DNA of 20,384 bases from a virus. The stretch covers positions 1-20,384 of the IMG/VR virus record IMGVR_UViG_3300014050_000176, one strand, 5' to 3'. Each line of letters begins with the position of its first letter. Within the stretch, counting starts at the first letter, position 1. Below, in pieces: positions 7,144-13,019 of the stretch. The notes below the pieces were generated by a model. The model did no database searches. It saw only the letters and a list, made by a program, of their open reading frames with translations, and had not been told where the DNA came from. A program made the position numbers and the translations under genes.

Positions 7144-8193
7144 ATGAGTAATGAAACATTAGAGAAGGCAATCGCAGCAGGAACAACTGCAACAGCGACA
7201 TTTGCCTCAACTACTGGTGGTGCAGGAGTACACGTAGCTAGCGAAGCTGGCAACGGCGGTCTTCTAAACCCAGAACAATCAGCCCGCTTTTTAGATTATA
7301 TGTTCGACGCAACCGTAATTGGAAAAGTCGCACGTACAGTCCGAATGAGAGCTGACACTACAGAGATTGATCGTATGTCCGTTGGTGAGAAACTTATGAC
7401 TCTCGCAACAGAAGGAGATACAACTGGCTCAAACGCAGCAGTTACTTTCTCAAAGATCTCTCTTTCAACCAAGAAACTTCGCTTGAACTGGGAGCTTTCA
7501 ACTGAGTCTCTAGAAGACAACATTGAGGGTCCAGATCTAGAAGATCATATTGCCCGATTGATGGCAACACAGGCAGGTAACGACATTGAAGATGTAATCC
7601 TTAACGGAGATACATCTCTAACTGGCGACAACCTATACAAGTCATTTGACGGTATTGTAAAGAAGGCAAAGGCTAGCGGACACGTTGTAGCTGGTGCAGG
7701 CGCAGGAGTATCTCGTGAGCTTTTCAACAAGGCTCTAAAGGCACTTCCACGTAAGTACAAGCAACGCCGTGGCGACCTTCGCTTCTTGGTAGGTTCAAAC
7801 CTAATCCAAGATTTCCTATATGCTAATAGCATTGGAACAAATCAAACAATTCCATCAGATATCGCTTCTGGCGTTATCCGTGGTACAACTCCAGGACTTG
7901 GTGGTCCAGCAGGATACGTAGCACCATTCGCATTCGGTATTCCGATTGTTGAAGTTCCTATGCTAAAAGAAGCACAGGATGGTACATATTCAGGCGAGAC
8001 TGGCGATCACGGAGATATCCACTTGACATTCCCAAATAACGTAGTTATTGGTATCAAGCGTGATGTAACCGTCTATCGTTTCTTCCAGCCACGTAAGGAC
8101 TCAATCGAGTACACAATGTATACTCGTGTTGGCGTTCAAATTGAGCAGGCAAACGCATGGGTAGTTGTTAAAGACGTTAAGATTGCTTCCTAA
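7144..8193 (+). CDS. Major capsid protein, HK97 fold
   Basis: A 349-residue protein starting at the ATG at 7144, eight bases after GGTGA in GGTAGGTGA. A GTG at 7132 would add four residues and is less well spaced. The first 45 residues are flexible and Gly/Ala/Thr-rich. GLLNPEQSARFLDYMFDATVIGKVARTVRM resembles the N-arm/E-loop entry of HK97-like capsid proteins, and LRLNWELSTESLEDNIEGPDLEDHIA (about residues 117-142) the spine helix. ALPRKYKQRRGDLRFLVGSNLIQDFLY and GIPIVEVPMLKEA fit the A- and P-domain strands, and DVTVYRFFQPRKDSIEYTMYTRVGVQI closes the fold. It forms the icosahedral shell. Arg codons here are mostly CGT/CGC, unlike the AGA-rich neighbours, which suggests selection for high expression. 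A strong terminator follows 21 bases after the stop. Confidence 0.93.
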   Translation: MSNETLEKAIAAGTTATATFASTTGGAGVHVASEAGNGGLLNPEQSARFLDYMFDATVIGKVARTVRMRADTTEIDRMSVGEKLMTLATEGDTTGSNAAVTFSKISLSTKKLRLNWELSTESLEDNIEGPDLEDHIARLMATQAGNDIEDVILNGDTSLTGDNLYKSFDGIVKKAKASGHVVAGAGAGVSRELFNKALKALPRKYKQRRGDLRFLVGSNLIQDFLYANSIGTNQTIPSDIASGVIRGTTPGLGGPAGYVAPFAFGIPIVEVPMLKEAQDGTYSGETGDHGDIHLTFPNNVVIGIKRDVTVYRFFQPRKDSIEYTMYTRVGVQIEQANAWVVVKDVKIAS

Positions 8194-8214
8194 TTAATAG
8201 GATTTAGATCTGCT

Positions 8215-8248
8215 AAAAGCCCCCTAAATTAATTTTTGGGGGGCTTTT
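8215..8248 (+). terminator. Strong intrinsic terminator after the capsid gene
   Basis: AAAAGCCCCC (8215-8224) pairs perfectly with GGGGGCTTTT (8239-8248) across a 14-base AT-rich loop. The 3' arm supplies the U-run, followed by CATTTT. It lies in a 107-base gap and would cap the capsid transcript. Confidence 0.88.
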
Positions 8249-8280
8249 CATTTTAATTTAGTAATGCTATAATTGTTTAG
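8245..8280 (+). promoter_or_regulatory. Extended -10 promoter directly after the terminator
   Basis: TGC-TATAAT gives an exact extended -10 (hexamer 8268-8273) with a predicted start near 8280. A TTTTCA -35 (8245-8250) lies at a 17-base spacing inside the terminator's T-run. The next ATG is about 21 bases downstream of the predicted start, with AGGAG (8290-8294) six bases before it. All elements are well spaced. Confidence 0.7.
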
Positions 8281-8300
8281 AGTAGAAATAGGAGATATAC

Positions 8301-8696
8301 ATGTCATTTGAGACATTAAAAGTATCTGAACTAAAAAAGATTGCAGAAGATTTTGCAGTCGATACAGATGGTCTAAAAAATAAGGCCGACATTATTTCCG
8401 CCCTCGCAGAAGAAGGCGTGACTTGGTCTGTATATAACAAGACCATGGATAAGATGGAAGAAGAAGATATGTCAGTAGAAATCCTGCCAAAGTTTGATCC
8501 AAAGGCGGAACAACCAGAAAACACAGTATTAGTAAGAATGACTAGAGATAACTTTAGGTATGATATTATGGGATTTACGTTCACAAAAGAGCATCCATTT
8601 ATTGCAATGAGTAATGAACAAGCGCAAGAAATTTTTGATAAGGAGGAGGGCTTTAGATTAGCAACTCCAAGGGAAGTCCAGGAGTACTACAACTAA
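8301..8696 (+). CDS. Head-associated protein with N-terminal SAP/Rho-N-like motif
   Basis: A 131-residue acidic protein. Residues 5-41 (LKVSELKKIAEDFAVDTDG, then KADIISALAEEGV) have the helix-extended loop-helix pattern of SAP, HeH or Rho N-terminal motifs, which bind nucleic acid. Such motifs are often seen in small proteins coded just after phage capsid genes. Residues 70-131 (NTVLVRMTRDNFRYDIMGFTF, HPFIAMSN, FRLATPREVQEYY) form a separate small domain that I also recognise next to capsid and connector genes, without known function. The start is well set by AGGAG and its own promoter. Possible roles are a head decoration/fibre protein or a DNA-contacting head protein; neither is shown by the sequence alone. 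Confidence 0.75.
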   Translation: MSFETLKVSELKKIAEDFAVDTDGLKNKADIISALAEEGVTWSVYNKTMDKMEEEDMSVEILPKFDPKAEQPENTVLVRMTRDNFRYDIMGFTFTKEHPFIAMSNEQAQEIFDKEEGFRLATPREVQEYYN

Positions 8697-8710
8697 TCTA
8701 CGCCTTTTAA

Positions 8711-9694
8711 ATGGCAGAGATATTAATAAATAGTCAATCACCAATAACACATAGAGTTTTTTGGAATGGCGAAGTAGCAAATGCAGATTCGCCTCCAACT
8801 GTTGGTTTATATGATGTTACAGAAGATCCTGCTGTAAATCCAGCAATTAGTCCGACTCAATTACTTACAACATTAAACTCTCAGTTAGATGAAAATAATC
8901 CTGGAAACTATATAGTTAATATTCCATATCAATATACAGATAGAAATAAAACTTTAAGATTAAAGTGGAACTACTTTGTTAATGGAACTAATGTAAAGAA
9001 ATCAGATGATGTTTATGTTATAACGCCGTATGTAGATTTTAATCATGCCACAGACCTTGGCTTTAGTACAGATTCATCTGATCCAGAATATAAATCATAC
9101 AAGGATCTTATTTTAGCGGAGAGATATGCTCGTAAACAAATAGAACAATATACGGGTCAAAATTTTTATTTATATGATGATGTTGTAGTTGTATATGGAT
9201 ATGATTCAGATATCCTTCCATTGCCTGCTAAAATTGGAGAGCTTCATGAGTTATATGCCGACGATATTTTGTTATTAGATAATATTAATGAAATTGATAA
9301 TTGGAATTATCCAGTAGAAATAACTCCAACTGGATATGGAATTAAAATTAATCGTGCAAATATGTTAGATAACACTGTTTATATTGCTAACGGCATGGTT
9401 CCTCCATCTATTAACAGTTATGGAGGAGGAGTTTTTAGATCTGGAGTTCCATACAAAGTTCAAGGTAAATTTGGTTGGGAAAAGGTTCCAGATGAAGTAG
9501 AGCTGGCTGGCATAGAATTAATGAAAGATTTTTTTGCTAAAGACACTGTATGGAAAAACAAGTATATAAAAACTATATCTACATTTGACTGGGATTTTGA
9601 ATTTACAAGTGATGTTCATATGGGCACTGGAAATGCTTATGCTGATAGATTATTGGCAGATTATGTCTTAGTCACAAAGGCAGAGATTATATAA
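8711..9694 (+). CDS. Head-tail connector/adaptor with N-terminal beta domain
   Basis: A 327-residue protein. Residues 110-150 (DLGFSTDSSDPEYKSYKDLILAERYARKQIEQYTGQNF) match the helical opening of phage head-tail adaptor proteins of the gp6/gp15 kind. Later parts (YYPVEITPTGYGIKI-like strands and VPYKVQGKFGWEKVPDEVELAGIELMKDFFAKD) are also typical, the last being the long helix that packs against the portal. Residues 1-105 form an extra beta-rich module (ITHRVFWNGEVANADS, NPGNYIVNIPYQYTD) resembling an Ig-like fold. The protein would dock below the portal and seal packaged DNA. The ATG at 8711 has no clear ribosome-binding site and lies 14 bases after the previous stop. The final base overlaps the next ATG. 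Confidence 0.75.
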   Translation: MAEILINSQSPITHRVFWNGEVANADSPPTVGLYDVTEDPAVNPAISPTQLLTTLNSQLDENNPGNYIVNIPYQYTDRNKTLRLKWNYFVNGTNVKKSDDVYVITPYVDFNHATDLGFSTDSSDPEYKSYKDLILAERYARKQIEQYTGQNFYLYDDVVVVYGYDSDILPLPAKIGELHELYADDILLLDNINEIDNWNYPVEITPTGYGIKINRANMLDNTVYIANGMVPPSINSYGGGVFRSGVPYKVQGKFGWEKVPDEVELAGIELMKDFFAKDTVWKNKYIKTISTFDWDFEFTSDVHMGTGNAYADRLLADYVLVTKAEII

Positions 9695-10122
9695 TGAACG
9701 ATTTAATAGACTCAGTCTTATCTATGAGTCTAGATGTTTATAAACAATTTGAGACACAAGATCCAGACACTGGAGCAATTGTTCGTGAGTGGACATATTA
9801 TAAAACAATTAATTGCCACGCTAAAGGAGTTATAAGCAACTCTGCAACAACTAGATCTAGCGATAAACAATTGTTTTCAAATAAATATACCAATGATCAA
9901 ATTATTCAAGTAAGAACTTCAGAAAGATTAACTGCAAGAGAAAAAGTAACAAACATAAGAGATAATAATGGTAATGTAATTTGGCACGAAATTAACTATC
10001 CAAATGAAACACCAACCGTATTTGAAGTTATGGGAACAACTCCAGTCACTGACCCATTTGGCAGTGTAATTGCATACAACTCATCTATGAAGAGATCGGA
10101 GAACCAGCAAATTGGACAATAG
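9694..10122 (+). CDS. Probable head closure (stopper) protein
   Basis: A 142-residue protein whose ATG overlaps the connector's TAA (TAATG), so translation is coupled. The strand-rich sequence MSLDVYKQFETQDPDTGAIVREWTYYKTINCHAKG, followed by FSNKYTNDQIIQVRTSERLTAREKVTNIR, has the small beta-barrel pattern of head-completion or stopper proteins of long-tailed phages. These seal the connector until the tail joins. The assignment rests on position between adaptor and tail-completion genes, on length, and on the DxxTGxxxREW and sExLtaREKVtNIRd patterns. I did not recognise a specific named homologue. Confidence 0.62.
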   Translation: MNDLIDSVLSMSLDVYKQFETQDPDTGAIVREWTYYKTINCHAKGVISNSATTRSSDKQLFSNKYTNDQIIQVRTSERLTAREKVTNIRDNNGNVIWHEINYPNETPTVFEVMGTTPVTDPFGSVIAYNSSMKRSENQQIGQ

Positions 10123-10894
10123 CGGATTACTGGTTCAAGCAGCAAGCGGACTAGAAAGAATGATGTACGCAAATCAAAACGGACCTTTAAAAGATAGCAC
10201 AGTTGCTCAGATATCAGCCTTTGTATACTATGAGGCAGCAGTCATATCTAAACTAACAACTAATGCTCAATTTAAAACACTATTCACAAAAACAATGTTT
10301 GACCAAATAAATACAGATTTTGGTAACTATATAGATGCATTAGCTAGATCAAAACCTAAATCTTTACATCATGTATATGAATGGAAAAGAACTGGTAATA
10401 AAACGGCAAGGTTATTTAAGTTAAATAAAATATCAGAAGAAGGCCTATCGTTTAAAATTGATTATGAGTTCTTGCCATCTAGGTCTATGGTCCCTGCACC
10501 AAGTAACAGACGTAGACATATGTTTGCAAATAAAGCTTCAATAATGGAAGAAGGAAAGCCATTGGTTATTAGGCCTAAAAATGCAGAACGATTGGTTTTT
10601 GAAATTGATGGAGAAACAATATTTATGCCTAAAGGACAATCTGTAACAGTTAAAAGACCTGGTGGTTCTGCTTCTACTAATCAATTCACACTTGCTCACT
10701 CAAGATTTTTTAGTGGAAATTTAATTAACGCCTCAATTAAAAATTCTGGGTTTCAAAGAATATTCAATTCAAGCATAACAAAGGCGCTTAGGGTTCCTAA
10801 TAATATTAAAAAAGTACAGTATTCATTTTCTGCAAATGCAATTAGATCTCAAGCAGATGCAGCACTGGTGGCTTCATTTGGAGGTGCAATGTGA
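10112..10894 (+). CDS. Neck/tail-completion-like minor structural protein
   Basis: A 260-residue protein reading from TTG at 10112, with CGGAGA (10097-10102) upstream and an 11-base overlap with the previous gene. ATG codons at 10160 and 10163 are alternatives with weaker sites. Residues 1-75 are helical (ASGLERMMYANQNG, ISAFVYYEAAVISKL). Then come LHHVYEWKRTGNKTARLFKL and a beta-rich middle (LSFKIDYEFLPSRSMVP, ERLVFEIDGETIFMPKGQ). In actinobacterial phages such a protein, with HHVYEW near the centre, lies between the head closure and tail terminator genes. The slot is that of HK97 gp10-like tail-completion proteins. The precise role is inferred from position. Confidence 0.58.
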   Translation: MDNSGLLVQAASGLERMMYANQNGPLKDSTVAQISAFVYYEAAVISKLTTNAQFKTLFTKTMFDQINTDFGNYIDALARSKPKSLHHVYEWKRTGNKTARLFKLNKISEEGLSFKIDYEFLPSRSMVPAPSNRRRHMFANKASIMEEGKPLVIRPKNAERLVFEIDGETIFMPKGQSVTVKRPGGSASTNQFTLAHSRFFSGNLINASIKNSGFQRIFNSSITKALRVPNNIKKVQYSFSANAIRSQADAALVASFGGAM

Positions 10895-11403
10895 CAGCTG
10901 ATTATAAATTAGATGCAATGTTAGAAATTCGTAAATATTTATGGAGAGAATTATATACCCGTAATATATTTGACGAAGAAGATTATTGGTCAGATAATTT
11001 AAATGAAAATATCATTCCAATTATTCCAGTTCAGCAAGCAGCTGAAATGAACCAGTTTTTAAGTGGCAAAAAACATATTGTTTATGACAAGATAGGCTTA
11101 TCTTATGAGGATAATTGGCTTATCTGTTGTGAGCAAATTATGTTTACTATATACTCCACATCTGTAGCCGAAATAAATGAGATTCGAAATTATATGACAG
11201 ATGAGTTTAGAAGGATGGACGAGTCTGCTAGGGATATAAACAAATGGCAAGGGCTGTCAGATAAATTTAAATTTCACAGCATATGGATAGCCGACATTTC
11301 TCCAACAGCTCCTTCGGAGGAAATACAGGGATTTTTTTCAGCAGAGGTCATATTAGAGGTCAAGTATTCCAGAATTACAGACAACGTGGGCAGGTTTCGC
11401 TGA
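10891..11403 (+). CDS. Probable tail terminator protein
   Basis: A 170-residue protein with a GTG start that overlaps the previous TGA (GTGA), preceded by GGAGGT (10880-10885) at five bases. IIPIIPVQQAAEMNQFLSGKKHIVYDKIG near residues 38-66, DNWLICCEQIMFTIYSTSVAEINEIRNYMTDEFRRMDESARDIN near 70-118, and the strand FFSAEVILEVKYSR at the end follow the alternating strand-helix order of tail terminators, which cap the tail tube and join it to the head. Position before the tail tube agrees. It ends in RFR, and a 118-base non-coding stretch follows. Confidence 0.68.
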   Translation: MTADYKLDAMLEIRKYLWRELYTRNIFDEEDYWSDNLNENIIPIIPVQQAAEMNQFLSGKKHIVYDKIGLSYEDNWLICCEQIMFTIYSTSVAEINEIRNYMTDEFRRMDESARDINKWQGLSDKFKFHSIWIADISPTAPSEEIQGFFSAEVILEVKYSRITDNVGRFR

Positions 11404-11521
11404 GGTTTGCCTTTTTACCTATTATGGAATAAACTTGTCCTAAGAGGAAAGAAGCCTAGCCAGCTTTAATTTAAGATTTTAAAATATATATATATATTAA
11501 AATATAGGAGGTAACAAAACT
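11404..11521 (+). promoter_or_regulatory. AT-rich leader before the tail tube gene
   Basis: This 118-base gap holds a weak terminator-like GGCA/TGCC pair before TTTTT (around 11390-11416), a possible promoter (TTGCCT 11407-11412, 17 bases, TAAACT 11430-11435), and a near-palindromic AT tract (TTTTAA at 11477-11482, TTAAAA at 11497-11502, alternating TA between). AGGAGG (11506-11511) then stands ten bases before the ATG. I cannot say which AT-rich hexamer is a real -10. Confidence 0.4.
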
Positions 11522-12229
11522 ATGGCACAATCCGTAGGTAATGCTAAAAATATTCTCGTCGGTGCATCTCCGTTGTTCTTGTCAACTATTGACGTTAACG
11601 ACGCAGACTACATCTCAAACGCAGAAGCAGGCGTAGCAATTGCATCAGGCGCAGGAACAGTAGGCGTCCCAGCATTTGCAACAGGCGTATCATACACATC
11701 AACACTAAACGCTGTTGATCAGGAAGCAGGAAAGTTTGGATACCGCAACGTTGGTTTTACTAACAACGGTCTTCAAATCACCTATAACCCAACATATGAT
11801 TCAGTAACTGTAGACCAGTTGCTTGATACAGCTAAGCTGTTCAAGTCTGCAATGGAAGTTATGATTGCAACAGAAATGTCAGAAGGTACTCTCGAGAATA
11901 TCGCAGCAGTATTTGGACAAGCAGCATCAACTCTTTCAACAACAGGAACTGGAACATCTAAGAAAGATACTCTAGGGCTAGAAGCAGGTGCATTGGGTGC
12001 AGCTCCAACAGAGCGTCAACTAATTGCAGTTGGAAAGGCTCCAACAGCATCTTCAACAAACTCTGAGCGTGTATATTATGCACGTCGTGTATTGTCAGTA
12101 CAACAGTCACAGTTCTCACTTGCTCGTACAACTCCAACCACATTCCCAGTAACATTCCGTCTTCTACCAGACGCCAGCTATGCAGGCTCTGAATACGGTA
12201 AGATTATTGACCGTGTATTGGTAGCATAA
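11522..12229 (+). CDS. Major tail tube protein
   Basis: A 235-residue protein beginning MAQSVGNAKNILVGASPLFLS. The pattern of GASPLFLSTID, then GYRNVGFTNNGLQITYNPTYDSVTVDQLLDTAKLFKSAMEV, fits tail tube proteins of long-tailed phages, in which a beta-sandwich with one helix stacks as hexamer rings. EMSEGTLENIAAVFG is a common element of the family. The gene has a perfect AGGAGG site, is followed within 25 bases by a very strong terminator, and prefers CGT/CGC for Arg and C-ending codons like the capsid gene. All of this suits the second most abundant virion protein. Position before the frameshifted chaperone and tape measure supports the call. Confidence 0.9.
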   Translation: MAQSVGNAKNILVGASPLFLSTIDVNDADYISNAEAGVAIASGAGTVGVPAFATGVSYTSTLNAVDQEAGKFGYRNVGFTNNGLQITYNPTYDSVTVDQLLDTAKLFKSAMEVMIATEMSEGTLENIAAVFGQAASTLSTTGTGTSKKDTLGLEAGALGAAPTERQLIAVGKAPTASSTNSERVYYARRVLSVQQSQFSLARTTPTTFPVTFRLLPDASYAGSEYGKIIDRVLVA

Positions 12230-12252
12230 TAATCTAATTTATTAGATATTCA

Positions 12253-12282
12253 GTAAAACCCCCAATTTATTGGGGGTTTTAC
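12253..12282 (+). terminator. Strong intrinsic terminator after the tail tube gene
   Basis: GTAAAACCCCCAAT (12253-12266) is the exact reverse complement of ATTGGGGGTTTTAC (12269-12282). This forms a 13-bp stem with a four-base loop, with the U-run in the 3' arm. The AAAA-C5 / G5-TTTT core matches that of the terminator after the capsid gene. Confidence 0.9.
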
Positions 12283-12284
12283 AT

Positions 12285-12320
12285 TTGTATTAGTATATTC
12301 TTTTTAGTATAATGATTATG
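12285..12320 (+). promoter_or_regulatory. Promoter after the tail tube terminator
   Basis: TATAAT (12308-12313) lies 17 bases from TTGTAT (12285-12290), with a predicted start near 12320. The chaperone gene's AGGAGG follows at 12331-12336. The -35 is poor, but the -10 is perfect and the layout repeats that at 8245-8280. Confidence 0.6.
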
Positions 12321-12343
12321 AATAGATCCTAGGAGGACCTAAA

Positions 12344-12676
12344 TTGGCAACAACAGTATATAACGTAGAAGAGGTACAGCTACAAAACGGGCAGACCGTA
12401 AAGCTAAAGCCACTTTCAATTAAAGAACTTCGCAAGTTCATGATCGCAATTAAAAAGACTGGGGAGTCTCAGACAGAGGATGAAACACTTAACATCCTAA
12501 TTGACGCTTGTGCAATTGCACTAGAAAAACAGTTACCAGAATTGGTAGCAGACAGAGAAGCATTTGAAGATGCAATCGATGTTCCAACTATGAACCGCAT
12601 TCTTGAAGTTTGCGGAGGAATTAAACTTGACGACCCAAACCTACTAGCGGCAGCGGTTCTGGCTGGGCAGAACTAG
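12344..12676 (+). CDS. Tail assembly chaperone, short form (gpG-like)
   Basis: A 110-residue protein starting at TTG, seven bases after a perfect AGGAGG (12331-12336). The sequence VQLQNGQTVKLKPLSIKELRKFMIAIKK, then NILIDACAIALEKQLPELVADREAFEDAIDVPTMNRILEVCGG, is the usual N-terminal half of tail assembly chaperones: a short beta hairpin followed by helices. These proteins coat the tape measure before tail tube polymerisation. Most ribosomes would end at TAG 12674-12676, and a fraction would slip at 12634-12640 to make the long form. It sits between the tail tube and the tape measure, which is the invariant place for this gene. Confidence 0.88.
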   Translation: MATTVYNVEEVQLQNGQTVKLKPLSIKELRKFMIAIKKTGESQTEDETLNILIDACAIALEKQLPELVADREAFEDAIDVPTMNRILEVCGGIKLDDPNLLAAAVLAGQN

Positions 12677-13008
12677 ACTTAGCCGCTTTAGAAGGAGAAC
12701 TTTTTCTTTTAGGACATTGGAAGAATTACGATGAACTTGAAGAAAATTTATCAATGCCAGAACTTATAAATACTTTCCAGGCTTTGAAGAAAAAGGAACA
12801 TGACGCAAGAAAGTTCCAAGCATCTTTAAAGGGAGTAGATATAGGAGAGTATCAAGAAAGCAGTAACAAAGGTTCTAGTTTTGAAGAAATAGAGTTGAGA
12901 GCAGCAGGAATACATGCTAATCCCAACGATGTTGTTTCACTACAAGGAAGATTCGCAGCGCAGGCTGGATTTGGAATTGGAGAAGGACTAGGATACGTTA
13001 AGGAGTAA
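12344..13008 (+). CDS. Tail assembly chaperone, -1 frameshift long form (gpGT-like)
   Basis: The long product reads 12344-12640 in frame, then resumes at 12640 in the -1 frame to TAA at 13006-13008, giving 99 + 122 = 221 residues. The -1 frame is open only from 12631, and C CCA AAC lies at 12634-12640, right at the start of the overlap. The extension begins PTSGSGSGWAELDLAALEGE and includes HWKNYDELEENLSMPELINTFQALKKKEHDARKF, a helical region like the T domain of other phages, which contacts the tail tube protein. The only ATG in the extension (12754) has no ribosome-binding site, so separate translation is unlikely. The short:long ratio should matter for tail assembly. Confidence 0.85.
12634..12687 (+). 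promoter_or_regulatory. Programmed -1 frameshift signal: slippery site plus downstream stem
   Basis: C CCA AAC (12634-12640) is a canonical slippery heptamer in the incoming frame. After a five-base spacer, AGCGGC (12646-12651) can pair with GCCGCT (12682-12687). Within that, GTTCTG (12656-12661) pairs with CAGAAC (12668-12673) around a GCTGGG loop. The spacing suits a stimulatory structure, and the zero-frame stop lies inside the structure. Confidence 0.75.
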
Positions 13009-13019
13009 CCTGAATATAA

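Noticed and set aside
12754-13008. Separate 84-residue gene starting at ATG 12754
   Set aside because: It has no ribosome-binding site, and its frame runs open back to 12631 over a slippery site. It is the frameshifted end of the chaperone.
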